DNA of 64,000 nt, from contig NW_020954702.1 of NCBI RefSeq assembly GCF_900497805.2, forward strand, positions 1,342,708-1,406,707, read 5' to 3'. Below the pieces are notes generated by a model that ran no database searches, was not told the DNA's origin, and worked only from the letters and a program-made list of their open reading frames with translations. The number at the start of each line of letters is the position of its first letter. Position 1 is the stretch's first letter. Origin of the DNA: Vombatus ursinus. Its lineage: Eukaryota; Chordata; Mammalia; Diprotodontia; Vombatidae. Positions 43,521 through 55,314 of this stretch are shown here, in pieces. A program made the translations under genes and the position numbers.

Positions 43521-45219
43521 CAAGTGTAGATCGTAATTCCAGCTCTATTCTGCTCAGTGTTTTAAATCACAATACTTCTTATGAAAAGGTCAAGGCTGGT
43601 AAGAAAAAAAAATTTGCCTAGGGTCTCCCCACCCCTACACCACAGGGAAGGTCCTGCCTAAAATCAATGTAAATATGGATGAAAAGGAAAATACATTCTT
43701 GGAATCAGAGGAGGGGACCCTTAGATCCCCATTTAATAGGGCTGGGAGCAGCAGCACTATAGGGAGGTATGTAGTGATCTACTGATCTAATTAGTGATCT
43801 AATGCTGGAGCCAGATATCCAACAATAGGGAGAATTTCCCAAGGAACTACTGAAAAGGGGACAGTAAGAGGGTAGAACTGTGGGAAAAGTGAATGCTGAT
43901 TTAAATTGAGCTGGATCTAAAAATGGTTCTGCCTACTTTGGGAGATCAGCGAAAGGTCAAGGTACTTCTGTGATCTCTGCCAACTTATCCTGTCCCAATT
44001 AGAATATGGGTTCAAGTATCTGTCCCCTGCAGCCATTAATAGGAGTGATTGCTGGCAGAAATCTTTATAATAATAAAGATCCTTTAAAGAAGATTGAGCC
44101 ATTCCATTCATCTTCTTAAAGAAGAAATTTCTAGTTTAGACAACAGCATTTAAATCATCCTTCCCACCTACAAGAAAGCATTTTTGCCTGTAAATGTAGA
44201 CACAAATTGCATCCCTTCAACAAATATCTCTGCCTAATATATAAACTATGACAACGGGGAAGGTAGATCGCTCCTAAAGAGGAGGAGATAATATGAACCT
44301 ACTTCTTTTTTTGAGGACTGGACATCAGCAGCTATGGAGTAAGCTATAAAACACTAGGTAATAATCTGTTCACTCTGATTACCAGGATTTTGCTGTGGGG
44401 TAGCAAATGGCTATGGGTCCCCTGGGAGAGGCCAAACAGCTGACACTACAGTAAACAGAGAAAGCATCTTTTGCTATCATATTTCCATGGGCATGTCTGG
44501 AGCTGCCCCAGAGGCCTCATCTTCCTTCCTCTGGCAAAAATTATAAAATACCACAGGGGAACACAGAATATGCCTTATGTAATTGTAACCTTAGAGTTAC
44601 AATTATAGAGCCTTAAAGAGGCTCTAGGAGTCTTTATCCCAACTTCCATTCATACTTATGAGTCAAGTCTCCAAAGGGCTAACTACATCTCCCCTTCAGG
44701 GTCATAGCAGTAACCCCTAGTGGGCTTTAAGTTTTTTTTTTTTCCCTAATGGTAAGGTCTTGAGCCACCATTCTCATGTGTTCTACCCAATAACAATCGC
44801 CAGTTACAGTTAATATCTCCTCTCTGTTATTCATTTGTACCCCAATATCATTTAGCCATTTAACATAATTTGCTTTTACAAAAAGGGATTTACTGAGGAG
44901 ATATGAAAGGAAGTGAAATACAAACACATCCTCTGAAACTAAAAGCCATCTATACCTGTAGACCTGGAGAGAATGGACTCAAACTTGAAGCAGTTACCAG
45001 TAAGCATTTGTCCTGGCAAGTTCATTTCCAAATGCAGCATGTTTGATAGATGGAGTCTATCTCTTATTGAAACAGGATGCAGTATCTCAGTCAATCCATC
45101 CTGGGCCAGGTCAAGCACATTATTCCCTGACCACTGCTACTACCTCTCTCTTCACTAGAAGGCCTTTAGTAGGAGTCTTTGTTCCAATAACAGTCAGGAA
45201 AGAGAGAGCAAGGTCTAGC
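43521..45219. other. Unassigned stretch, no gene supported
   Basis: Composition is more balanced than in nearby AT-rich DNA, and two small minus-strand frames (43917-44111, 44727-44927) are open. Neither resembles a family I recognise, and no splice or promoter context supports them. It may hold an old repeat that I cannot name. Confidence 0.35.
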
Positions 45220-45421
45220 CATGGGTGTGGAACCCGTGGCCTCGAGGCCACATGTGGCCTTCTAGGTCCTTGGATGTGGCCTTTTAACTGAGTCCAAGTT
45301 TTACAGAACAAATCCTTTTATTAAGGGAATTTGTTCTGTGAAGTTTGGATTCAGTCAAAAGGCCACACTTGAGGACCTAGAGGACCATGTGTGGCCTCAT
45401 GGCCTAGGTTCCCCACCTCTG
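45220..45421. mobile_element. Foldback (hAT-type) short transposon, near-perfect hairpin
   Basis: The left arm, from CATGGGTGTGGAACCCGTGG, and the complement of the right end, CAGAGGTGGGGAACCTAGGC, align over about 100 bases each at roughly 80 percent. The whole 202-bp element is one inverted repeat centred near 45321. Shared blocks include GAGGCCACA, CTAGGTCCT and ACAGAACAAAT. The terminus fits a hAT-like CAGGGGTGGGGAACC. I see no clear 8-bp target duplication. No coding capacity. Confidence 0.75.
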
Positions 45422-46604
45422 GAGTCCTTGGGGCTTTGTTTGCACATTCAGTTCTGGCTTAGTAAACAATCAAAAAAACACTCTTTTCCACACAAAAAGC
45501 AGACAGGAAACCGTCATACTTTATACTCTCACATAGAGAATAGGGCCTTCTGTTACACATGCCAAGAATAGATTCACCAAACATTCATGTGGGTTCACTG
45601 TGTATGTACCTAGGACTAGGATTTCACTGGCCAGTCTTCTATTCCGTAATCATTATGCTTTAGTGTCTCTTCATGTCCTCATTTAGTGCTTTCCAAACAA
45701 GTGCCTAGCTACTATATCACTAGGACTATCACCTCCCTTATTCATTTACCATCTTTGCTTCCCAAAATTTCTCCTTATTTGTCATGCTAGTTTATCTAGT
45801 CATTTAGCATCAACAAAAAGTTTAGATCTTCTTTTGTTTAGCCCTAGTGATGTAGTATGTTGAAAAATAGCATATGTTTTTGCAAATGTGCCTTACAGAG
45901 ATATTTGAATTTTTTTTACATGTAGCATGAAACAGAAGTTGAAGAAATGATTGTATTTTTCTTTCTGTGCATATTTGTGCCTCCACAGATTTCTTCTTGC
46001 GTGTCTTAGTTTGGAAAATACTATATCTCTCCAAAATTAGGTCTGTACCATATTTTTTCTGAGGAATGGCATTTTTCCAGATCTTTGTTTAACACTGGAG
46101 TATAATTCTTGGACTTTGCATTTATATTCTGAAGAAAGAAAAAAAAAATCTTATTTTTCTGATGTGCTTAGTTTGGAGAATGCTAGGTGACCATTGTTGG
46201 TGTATGAGGGATTGCATAATGTATTTTTCTTTGTTTTCATTTTCAACACCTAGGATAGGGCCTGGATAATCCTCTCATCAGGATACTCATCTGTATAAAA
46301 TGCTGTCCATATTGATATACCACTGCCCTCTGCTGGACAGATTGATTAGACTTTAGCTTATCCCATTGCTTTTCTTTACCAAGTGGGTTTTGTTTTTTGT
46401 TTGTTTGTTTGTTTATTTGTTTAGTTTTGTTTTCCTCTTATTGTACATTGTATTTATGTAGTATAGCGGAATAAGGGACACCAGTTTTGTGCTCACGGTA
46501 GGTGGTTGACTAATTATAGTGGTTTGAATATGTCATAGAGGCCCCATGCAGCCTCATACTGATCATGAACTTTGGCTTTTACTTGAGGATTGAGTGCATT
46601 TCTC
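45422..46604. other. Gene-free stretch
   Basis: No gene recognised. It holds a (TTTG)n tract (46388-46430) and a weak internal duplication: CTTAGTTTGGAAAATACTA near 46006 and CTTAGTTTGGAGAATGCTA near 46168. Confidence 0.45.
46388..46430. repeat. (TTTG)n simple repeat
   Basis: About ten imperfect GTTT units. Confidence 0.9.
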
Positions 46605-46770
46605 AATTCAGAGGCCTGGAAAAGATCTTAGAAATAACATAGTCCAACCTTATTTTATTGTTGAGGAAATTGAAGCCTAGAGAGGTAAGAATTGACCCAA
46701 ACCAAATAGCAAAGTAATATCAAAACCATAGCTAGAACTTAGGTCTCCTGAATCCTATCCCAGTGCTTGG
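46605..46770 (-). mobile_element. MIR-family SINE
   Basis: GAAATAACATAGTCCAACCT, GAGGAAATTGAAGCCTAGAG, AGAGGTAAGAATTGACCCAA and GAACTTAGGTCTCCTGAATC keep the antisense MIR order; strongly diverged. Confidence 0.65.
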
Positions 46771-47399
46771 CTTGAAAGCACAGGAAAAAAAGGACAAAAG
46801 TTCTGCTTCTAAGTAGAGGTACTGCTGGATTTTTCAATTTCTCATATATGCTAAGAATGGGTCAAGGCTAGAAAGAGAATGGAAATGAAATTAAAGAAGA
46901 GGCATTCATTACCATTTGCTTTGCTGCTACACCCTAAGAGCCAAGGAACCTTTCTGTCTTGGAAACAAATTTAATTACAAAACATACTTATAATCAGTGC
47001 TGCAATATAAAATGAGTAGATATCCCATGAAATAATGTTTCCTATTGCCTTTGGATATACAATAAAATCAATGTCACCAATTCCTTTCTGTTCCTCTCCA
47101 ATGAGGAACAGTAACCCTTCTCTCCATTGAGCAGCAAACATCTTATTTCTCCTTGTGATATGACTCCACTCTTCCAGTCATATATCTACTCACATTGGTT
47201 ACCGGACAAGGATTTCTCAATTAGAATATCAACAATCATATACTTGTATAAATTTGCAAAGTTGTGATTCATAGTCCCCTTTGCTTCTTTTTCTGCCACT
47301 ACAACCATAGCTGCACAAGTAGAAGGGGAACACAGTTCAGACAGTTCACTCATCTTGCCAATATATTGCCAATGCCAAAAACAAATCATGATCAATTTC
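46771..47399. other. Gene-free stretch
   Basis: No repeat or gene recognised. Confidence 0.45.
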
Positions 47400-47690
47400 A
47401 AGACTCTTATGTGCTTCCAATTGTTCTCCTAAACATTTGCATTAATCTGTAGTCTTACCATCAATGTTTACATTGTTTACATTAGATTTTATCATTTTAC
47501 TATTTTCACCATTCCAGGAGGTATAAGATGATTTTAAATATAATTTGATTTGAATTATTTCTCTGTTCATTAGGAAATTTGAACATCTTGTTATATGTTA
47601 GTAATAAAACTATTATTTTCCCCTTTTGCAAATGGTCTGTTCATATACTTTGACCATTGAGGAATATGTAATAGTGGTCATATACATAAT
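47400..47690 (-). mobile_element. Old L1 ORF2 C-terminal fragment, antisense
   Basis: The complement of GCAAATGGTCTGTTCATATA is the L1 block just upstream of the C-terminal domain (K..KDMNRHFSKED region); the next text, MNREIIQIKLYLKS, matches REMQIKTTMRYHLTP, and YTSWNGENSKMIKS the PVRMA.IKKS part. Very old. Confidence 0.65.
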
Positions 47691-47879
47691 TATCAATTTC
47701 TCATACATTATGACTGACTAATCTGTGTCTGATAGATTTACCACAAATGTGACTTTATTTTTGTAAGGTCAATTGAGTAAACCACTCAATTCACCCTCTC
47801 TCATTTAAAATAAGTAGCGTGATGCTAAACTTTCATACCTTAACTAGGTGAGAGCACATCTCTATTGAATCGATCAAGC
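47691..47879. other. Short unassigned gap
   Basis: Nothing recognised between two L1 pieces of opposite orientation. Confidence 0.4.
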
Positions 47880-48365
47880 ATATGCTGAATAAGTTATTAT
47901 ATAATAATCTGATGGAATACATTATAATGTAAGGAATGACGAAGGGAATGGTTTCAGGATGGAAAAAATCTGGGAAGATTTGTATGAACTGTTGCAAAGT
48001 GAACAAAATCAGGAGAACAGTTTATACAACAACAATAATATCATATCAACAAACAAGTTTAAAGACCTAGGAACTCTGATCAACACAGTAACCAATCACA
48101 ATTCCAGAGTACTCATGATGAAACACCTTCAGATAAAGAGGTGTAACCCACCTTCAGATAGAGAGTTGCTGGACCCAGAGAGCACATTGAAACATACTTT
48201 TAAAAAATATTCTAATGAGAGAATTCCTCCATGGTTTTGCTTTATTATACATGATTATAAAAGGTTTTATTTGCCTTGCTTTTTCAGTGGGAGCTGGGGG
48301 AAAGAAAAGTAGGAAAGAGAGAATGAAGATGTGAAAATAAAATAAAATTGAATTTAAAAAGAAGA
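47880..48365 (+). mobile_element. L1 3' end with A-rich tail
   Basis: ATGGAATACATTATAATGTA is the ORF2 end (MEYY region). Then GATTTGTATGAACTGTTGCA, AAGTGAACAAAATCAGGAGA, ACAACAACAATAATATCAT and an A-rich end (ATAAAATAAAATTGAATTTA). The 117-codon frame at 47959-48312 is L1 3' UTR, not a gene. Confidence 0.85.
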
Positions 48366-48404
48366 ATTCAAGACTGAGTCACTAATTTCAATGACATCTG
48401 AATC

Positions 48405-48645
48405 ATAGTTGATAGAATGCTAGATTTGGAGTCAGAAAGACCAAATTTGAATCCTGTCACAAACACTTATTATTGTGACCCTGAGCTAGAATCACTTAAC
48501 ATTTGCCTTAGTTTCCTCATCTATAAAATGGGACTAATAATAGCATCTACCTTCTAGGGTGGTTGTGCAAATAAAATGAAACAATATCTTTAAAATACTT
48601 TGCAAACTTAGAGCACTATATAAATGCTAGATGTTATTATTATAT
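48405..48645 (+). mobile_element. MIR-family SINE, nearly complete
   Basis: GATAGAATGCTAGATTTGGA, GTCAGAAAGACCAAATTTGA, GTGACCCTGAGCTAGAATCA, GTTTCCTCATCTATAAAATG, GGACTAATAATAGCATCTAC and ATGCTAGATGTTATTATTA in full MIR order. Confidence 0.88.
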
Positions 48646-48654
48646 TAGAACTGA

Positions 48655-49880
48655 TTAAAAAGGGTAACCAATGGAAGCTCTTCTACTAAATACCAGAGGG
48701 AAATAAAGATGCCCCATTTCCACTGTTATTTAGGATATTATTAGAAATGCTAGCAATAGCAATTAGACAGGAGAAAGAAATTAAAGACATAAACAAAAAG
48801 AAGAGATACTATGCTTATTTGCTGAAGACAAGTTGGATTACTTAGAATATTCTAGAGAATGAGAAAAAAAAACCATGAGACAATAGCTTCAGGAAAATAG
48901 GAAACAAAACAACCCATAAAACAGCAATATTCAATATGGCAATTTCAGTTCACAAGGAAATAATAAAAAAAAGTAAAATACTGTTCAAAATAACTAAGAC
49001 ATGCTTAAAATATTTGAGAGTCAGTCTTCCAAAGTATGGTAATTAAAATTGGATAAAAATATAAAATTATATCAGGGGAAAATTAGATAAGGAAAAATCA
49101 GAAACAATTGAACATAATAACTCAGTGTTCAATAAAGGCAAGAGCATCAATTATTTGGGGGAAAATTCCCTATTTGACACATACACCTGGGAAAATTGAC
49201 AAGCAACTAGCACAGATTTAGATTCATGCTATATACCACAATAGTCTCAAATGGATATGAGACCTGAATGTCACACCATAAAATATTAGAAGAGAACCCT
49301 ATCAGGTAATTTTCATAGCTATATTTAGAGACAGGATTTCTAAATAAACAAGGGAATGAGGTAGTCAAAAAAGACAAAATGGTTAATTTTGTTTACGTGA
49401 AATTGAAAAGATTTTGCACCAACAATGCAGTGAGAATAAGGAGGAAAAATCTTTGCATCAAATGTATCTGATAAAGGACTGATATCAATGATATATGAGG
49501 AAAATACAAATATATAAAGCCAAAAGCCAATCCTTAATGAAAAAGCAAAAAAAAATACGAACAAACAGTTTCAAAAGGAGAATTTCATGGTATAAACAAC
49601 CATATGAAATATTATTTTAAATCATTTGTAATAGAAATGAAAATCAAAATATTCTCAAAAGCAATGCTAAGAGACTAAATCTCAAGAAAGTCAAAGATAG
49701 ATGCTATGTGCACAGAATTTTCAATCGTTGTATTTTTGTAGTTAGCAGAGAACTCAACACAAAATAGATACCCATCAATCAGTGAATGTAATGGAATATT
49801 ATTGTGCAGTAAGAAATTATAGATATAAAGAATAAGGTAAAAGCATGGAAGATTTATATAAATAGTGCAACAGATCCCTG
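48655..49880 (+). mobile_element. L1 ORF2 fragment, RT to C-terminus
   Basis: Translation around 48703 gives EGNKDAPFPLLFRILLEMLA (GCPLSPLLFNIVLEVLA block), then IAIRQEKEIKDINKKK. Downstream come TLFKITKTCLKYLRV-type (IKYLGI) text at 48980-49020, and ISMIYEENTNI (GLIS.IY block) near 49485. The end AATGGAATATTATTGTGCAG (49790) is the MEYYCA block. The FADD region is damaged (AYLLKTSWIT). Many stops. Confidence 0.88.
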
Positions 49881-50235
49881 CAGATTAGAACTATTATAAG
49901 GTCTCATGTATCATTACAAAATATATCTCTCTCCCAGTAGAAGTATTCTTTTCAATGGGACTTCCTCCCACCACTATGTCAATACTTCTCCCTTTCCCAC
50001 TATTTAAATTTACCTCCTCAACCATTCTCTTATAGCCCATTTTTTTTGCTAAGAGACAACAGCAGTTATTTTCTCTTTGTTGCTTATCATAGACTTGATT
50101 AGGATATAGCACACGTTTTCCTCTATCTTCCACCTCTCCTCTTCCCTTTTATTCTCTTTCTCATTCTCCCATTTAGCCTCACAAAATACATTGATTCACT
50201 TGTAGGAGGGTTGTGAGAAATCTTAGTCCACAGTG
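49881..50235. other. Gene-free, pyrimidine-biased stretch
   Basis: No repeat or gene recognised. Confidence 0.4.
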
Positions 50236-50974
50236 GTTTTTTTTAGATTTTATTTTATTTTTAGTTCCAAATTCCCCTCTCTGTCTAGCTCCTCTCTGAC
50301 GTATTGAGAAGGTAAGAAATACAAAATCCGTTATAAATATGAAGTCAGGCAAAACAAATTTCATGTGAGTCACTTTCTGGGGTGGGGGGAAGAAAGAGAA
50401 AAAAATGTATTGGTTTGTGCTGAGTCCATCTATCTGGAGTTCTCTATCTGGAGGTCAATAGCATTTTTCATCATGAGTCCTTTGGGATTATGGTGGATCA
50501 TTGCGTTCATGAAAGTTATTGAGTCTTTCACAATTGATTGTCTTTACACTGTTGCTGTTTCTATATAAATTGCACTCCTGGTTCTTCTCACATCACTTAG
50601 CTGAAGTTCATATAGGTCTTCCCAGGTTTTTCTGAAACCATTCCCTTCATCATTTTTAACAACACAATAGAATTCCATCACATTAATATACTATAATTTG
50701 TTCAAGTATTCCCTAATTAATAGGCATACCCTCAATTTCCAATTCTTTATCACCACAAAAGAACTGCTATTTGTGAAATAGCTCCTTTTCCTCTTTTTTT
50801 TGATCTCTTTGTAGTATAGTGATTTGTTTCTTGAAGTAATTACGTAGTTGCTGCTTAATTAGTAGGAATTTGGGGGTTATAGACCTAGTAATTGCATTGC
50901 TGGGTCAAAGGGTATGCACAATTTAATAGCTGTGTAGGCATAGTTCCAAATTAGCCTTACCTGATTGAATTTAG
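50236..50974 (-). mobile_element. L1 3' UTR and ORF2 C-terminus, antisense
   Basis: TTAGTTCCAAATTCCCCTCT, ACGTATTGAGAAGGTAAGAA, CATCATGAGTCCTTTGGGAT, CAGGTTTTTCTGAAACCATT and ACACAATAGAATTCCATCAC match the other antisense L1 3' ends. TGCATTGCTGGGTCAAAGGG (50895) is the complement of the FDPAI block. Confidence 0.92.
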
Positions 50975-51230
50975 CTTTACCTTACTGACTTATCTTTCAG
51001 ACAAAAGAAATTAAGGTACTAACAGCCTGGTTCCCTCAAAACTATGACAAACTACCCCTATCCTCCCACTGCTCCCAAGTCATGTTAGTGTTTCTAGAAA
51101 TGATCTGAAATGGGTCAACAAAAAGCTTCTACTAATGCCCATTCCTGGTTCCATTTATTCCCTTGTCACCCTCTTGGCTTCTTTAACTATATCTTAGCTC
51201 ATTAACCACATGACTGTTCTTTTTGCCACC
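50975..51230. other. Non-L1 interval between two L1 segments
   Basis: About 255 bases with no L1 similarity that I can see, although the flanks are parts of a same-strand L1. It could be genomic DNA between two insertions or an unrecognised insert. Confidence 0.4.
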
Positions 51231-52575
51231 TCTCAAGATTAATTCTTTGGTAGTTTGGCATGGTATGAGCAAGTAAATTAATTTAGGTCATGTTGCCATT
51301 TTTGTTATGTTGACTCAACCTGCCTATGAGCAATAAATATTTCTCCAAGTATTTAGATTTATCTTTATTTGTATGAAGAATTTTTTTGGTTGCGTCTATA
51401 TAGTTTCTGTGTGCACATGGATTCCCAGGTTCATATAGTTCCCATGTGCTAAGTCCCAAGTATTTTAGACTGTTTGTAGTTATTTTAAATGGAATTTGTC
51501 TGTCTTTCCCTATTAGATCTTTGAGGGGATGCCCATTAATTAGACCTTTGTTGATGATATACAGAGATCATGATGATTTGTGTGCATTTATTTTATATCC
51601 AGCAACTTTACTCAAGTTGTTAAATATTTTGATTAGTTATTTTAAATTGACTGTCTAGGATTCTTTAAGTAAACCATCATATCATCTGCAAAAAGTGATG
51701 GTTTTGTTTTTTCATTAACTATGCTAATTCCTTCAATTTATTTTTCTTGTCATTGATATGACTATCATTTCTAGTTCAGTATTGATAGTAATGGTGATAA
51801 TGGGCATCTTTGCTTCACCCCTAATCTTATTGGAAAGGCTTCTACCTTATCCCATACAGCTAATGCTTGCTCTTGGTTTTTAGATAGATACCACTTACTT
51901 CTTTAAGAAAAGTGCCATTTATGCTTATGCTTTCTAGTGCTTTTAATAGGAATGAGTATTGTATTTTGTCACAAGCTTTTTCTGTATTTATAGATATAAT
52001 CATATGATTTCTGTTGTTTTGTTATTTATATAGTCAGTTATGTTTAGAGTTTTCCTAATATTGCCCTGCATTCCTGGTATAAATCTAGCCTGGTCATAAT
52101 GTATGTTCTGGATTACATAATACTCTAATCTCCTTTTTAGCATTTTACTAAAAATTATTGCATCAATATTCATTAGTAAAATTGGTCTATAACATTCTTT
52201 GTCATTTGGCTCTCTCTGATGTAGGTGTCAAAACCATATTCATGTCATATAAATAATTTGATATGGTTTTTCTCTACATATTTTTTCAAAGTTTATATAG
52301 TATTAGAATTAGTTGTTCTTATATGTCTGTAGAATTTGTTTGTGAATCCATCTGGTTTTAGTTTGGGTTTTTTCCCCCTTTAGGGAGCTCTTTATGGCTT
52401 ACTCAATTTATTTTTCTAAGATAGGGTTATTTAAATACTCTATTTCTTCTTTGATTAATCTGGGCAATTTAAATTTTTGTAAATATTCACCTATTTCATT
52501 TAGATTGTCAGTTTTATTGGCATATAGTTGGGCAAAATAGCTCCTAATAATTGCTTTTATTTCAATTTCATTGTT
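51231..52575 (-). mobile_element. L1 ORF2 reverse-transcriptase segment, antisense
   Basis: The minus strand reads through RT: PDGFTNKF (near 52350), AISI-type NHMIISI block near 52000, EAFPIRLGVKQRCPLSPLL (about 51855-51800), KPSLFADDMMVYLKNPRQSI (51705-51650, catalytic FADD kept), then ITKMAT-PKLIYLL near 51290. Stops are common. It has better RT box preservation than other L1 copies in the window. 3' neighbours at 50236-50974 may belong to the same original insertion. Confidence 0.92.
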
Positions 52576-52667
52576 GTAAATTCACTGACCAATTTTTGTG
52601 GACTTCAGGATTTGCTGTCTTTATTTTAAGACCAATAAATCTTAGAAACAAGAGACTCTTCACTTCT

Positions 52668-52790
52668 CTGTTTCTGTCTTTGTCTATCTGACTCACTGTC
52701 TCTGTCTCTCCCTCTGTGTGTCTGTCTCTCTCTGTCTTTGTGTGTTTGTCTTTCTCTGTCTCTGTCTCTCTCTCTCTTTCTCAACAATAC
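52668..52790. repeat. (TCTG)n/(TC)n pyrimidine tract
   Basis: About 120 bases of TCTG and TC units on the plus strand, with TGTG interruptions. Confidence 0.93.
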
Positions 52791-53265
52791 TGAACTGCAG
52801 TGAAAGTGGAAAATGAAAAACTATTTTCTCCATGGCTGATCAGAAGATGAAAAGGAATTCTGCCCAGACAGGTTTCTGGTGCCAATAAAGGGATCTGAAG
52901 GAGATTCATTACTGAGATCCTCATTTCTTTAAAACAAACTTAAGTTATTTAATTTGCTTAGAGGTATCATTCTTAATGAAAAAGTATCACATATTAAAAA
53001 AAAGACAGTAAAAAAAGGAACACTTTTTTTTATCACCATTCACCTTCACGAAAGTTACATCAGGGGAAAAGAAAACTTTTCTGAAATCTATGACAAGGCT
53101 TAAAATTTTCCTTCTTGGGAAGAAGAGGAGTACTATCTCTCTCCCCCACAAACTCTTTTGTATTCCAATTCCAACCTTGGAATACTCAGCACTAAATCAA
53201 GAATTGTTTAGTGGTTTTTCTGCCACAGAAAACTAAACTCTTGTTTTTAGCAATCTGAGGACTAT

Positions 53266-53425
53266 ATACATACACACACACAAACACACAATGTATATTA
53301 AATATATATGTACACATGTGTTTCATACATATGTATGTGCATATATAAATGTATTAAACACATACAACTATATGTTTACATGTAGACAGATACACACATG
53401 TAAACATATACATATATATCCCCTC
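53266..53425. repeat. CA/TA-rich imperfect microsatellite
   Basis: Alternating ATAC, CA and TATG units; an open frame here (53291-53524) is only a by-product. Confidence 0.85.
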
Positions 53426-53749
53426 CTTCCCCCATCAAAATCTCAAACATCATGGGTCTACTGCTTGCACTGGACCCAACTACTTCTAGAAGATTTGGAA
53501 AGGAAGGTCTCTGCATTAATTTGAGAAAACAGCCAATTCTTCCTATTTAGCAGTGCATGCATTAAGCAAGGTTTTCTTCTCCTTTTTATCCCCTAACTAT
53601 GCATCAAAGACAATATCCACTGCCATTTGCAGTCCATGACAACTTTTCCAAAGAGGAGACCAGTCCTTCTTCCTTAGAAAGGTTCTGCTAAAACAGGATT
53701 TTCTCTCAGTCTACTTAACTATATTGGTAAAGAGGGTTCAGCCCTGTCC

Positions 53750-53812
53750 AAAAAAAAGAAAAAAGAAAATAGAAAAGAAAAAGAAAAAAAGAAAAGAAAA
53801 GAAAAAGGAAAG
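53750..53812. repeat. (GAAA)n-rich purine tract
   Basis: About 60 bases of A and G, mainly GAAAA units. Confidence 0.93.
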
Positions 53813-54437
53813 GGTCCTTCACAATGAGAGTCATTCTTCCCTAGATTCCACTTAGAATCTAACAGTACAAAACAAGAGGATTGATGACAGAAGTCTGCTG
53901 GTACAAACAGATACAGAAATAACCAGGAAAAGGAATAAAGGTTCTTACTGACCTATTTATTAATTAACAAAGTACCTCAGGCAGGTATAGAAGTCTGAGA
54001 CATCTCCTACTTTTAAAATCTGGAAACAGGTAGGGGAGAAGAGGAAAAAGAACTTTACAACTTCTCAGCCATCCTATGGTTAGATTTCCAGGCCAATGAA
54101 CAAATATTGTCATGGAAAACTTCCATAACCAAAAGTTTCAGGGTACAAGTCTGTAAACATGTATCTTGATCACAAAACATGGCGTTAAGAAGTTGATTGA
54201 CAGAAAATCCTATCAATTCAGTGAACTTTCATTTCAAACATTTTCTGGTCAGTACTTATAGAGAAAAATGAAGAAGTAAAAAGCAAAAACAATTATGCTG
54301 GACCACAAATTATTACTAACTATGAGGTAACAATGCTTTATACAAGGAGAAATAAAAACAGAGTATGCCATAGGTACCAAACACAGAGCCCACAGTCCAT
54401 AACACTCCCAAGTGAGGCAGGAACCAGATGAAAATGT

Positions 54438-54551
54438 AATTGGCAAATATAGATTATATTACACTTTCAAAACTAAGTTAATATGTGACTCTCAAGGATC
54501 CTTATGTACACTTTAATGACCCTTATTTCTATTTGAGTTTGACACCCCTAA
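54438..54551 (+). mobile_element. Right half of the hAT-type element seen at 3266-3472
   Basis: TTATTTCTATTTGAGTTTGA followed by CACCCCT keeps the terminus that the 3266 copy lost. AAGGATCCTTATGTACACTT and TAACTTAGTTTTGAAAG-type text lie upstream. The shared CATTTCTATTTGAGTTTG-like segment ties the two copies. The left half is absent. Confidence 0.65.
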
Positions 54552-54639
54552 AGTACACAGTTCTCAGAAATGAGACTGAAACATATTACAACCTCATTCA
54601 TCATGTGAAGACAGTGGTGATGATAAGAACATACTATGA

Positions 54640-54842
54640 AAAGCTCATAGAGTCATAGACTCCTAGACATAGAACTCTAAAAGACCTTAGAGATGATGGA
54701 GTTCAACCTGTTCATTTTGCAGCTGAGGATATTGAGACCCAAAGAAGTTAAAGACTTTCCTGGAATCACAGTTAAGTGGCAAAGTCAGCATTATGGACCA
54801 GGTCCACTGACTATCTAAGTCTAAATCCTTTCCACTGCCTCA
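54640..54842 (-). mobile_element. MIR-family SINE
   Basis: GACCTTAGAGATGATGGAGT, TTTGCAGCTGAGGATATTGA, GACCCAAAGAAGTTAAAGAC, GGAATCACAGTTAAGTGGCA and TCCTTTCCACTGCCTC, antisense order. Confidence 0.75.
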
Positions 54843-55314
54843 AATATTACAAGGCTGTGAATGGAGGTAAAAGTCACATACAAGCAGTTAAAATTTAACT
54901 TACTGTAAACTTTTGCAATATATTTTTGTAAAATATGTATTTAGTATATATTTACATATTTTTGTATAATCTATTTCTGTAAAAAGTAACTATACATTTC
55001 ATCTTAAAATGAAATGGAGGATCATGTATAGATAGATGTATAGGGATTCATGTATAGAAAAGGAAAATACAGGGCCTTTTCTCTTTGCCTCAATATCCTT
55101 ATGTTTTCATCTTGAGGGTAAAAAGAGATCACCTCCTCTCCAACATCACCATTCCCAATACCTTTCACCTAGCCATGGATTTTGAGAATAAATCCAGATA
55201 TCGACCTAGCCTTCTTGGATCACAGAGGGAATTTTTCTTGATATGAAATGTCCTCTAATTTCTGTTAACCAAAGTGTTCTTGAAAGTTTCAGGCTTCCTG
55301 AATTGATAAAGAGT
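54843..55314. other. Gene-free AT-rich stretch
   Basis: No repeat or gene recognised. Confidence 0.45.

Larger units (their letters stand above)
52576..54437. other. Gene-free stretch with simple repeats
   Basis: No gene. It contains a (TCTG/TC)n pyrimidine tract (52668-52790), CA/TA-rich microsatellite (53266-53425) and A/G-rich tract (53750-53812). AATAAATCTTAGAAACAAG near 52636 resembles a polyadenylation neighbourhood of some repeat, but I cannot assign it. Confidence 0.5.

Noticed and set aside
44727-44927. 66-codon minus-strand frame that reads like a soluble protein
   Set aside because: No recognised domain, no splice sites or neighbours to support an exon.
52636-52670. AATAAATCTTAG near a pyrimidine tract as a possible retroviral LTR end
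   Set aside because: No matching second terminus, primer-binding site or internal domain seen; too little to call.
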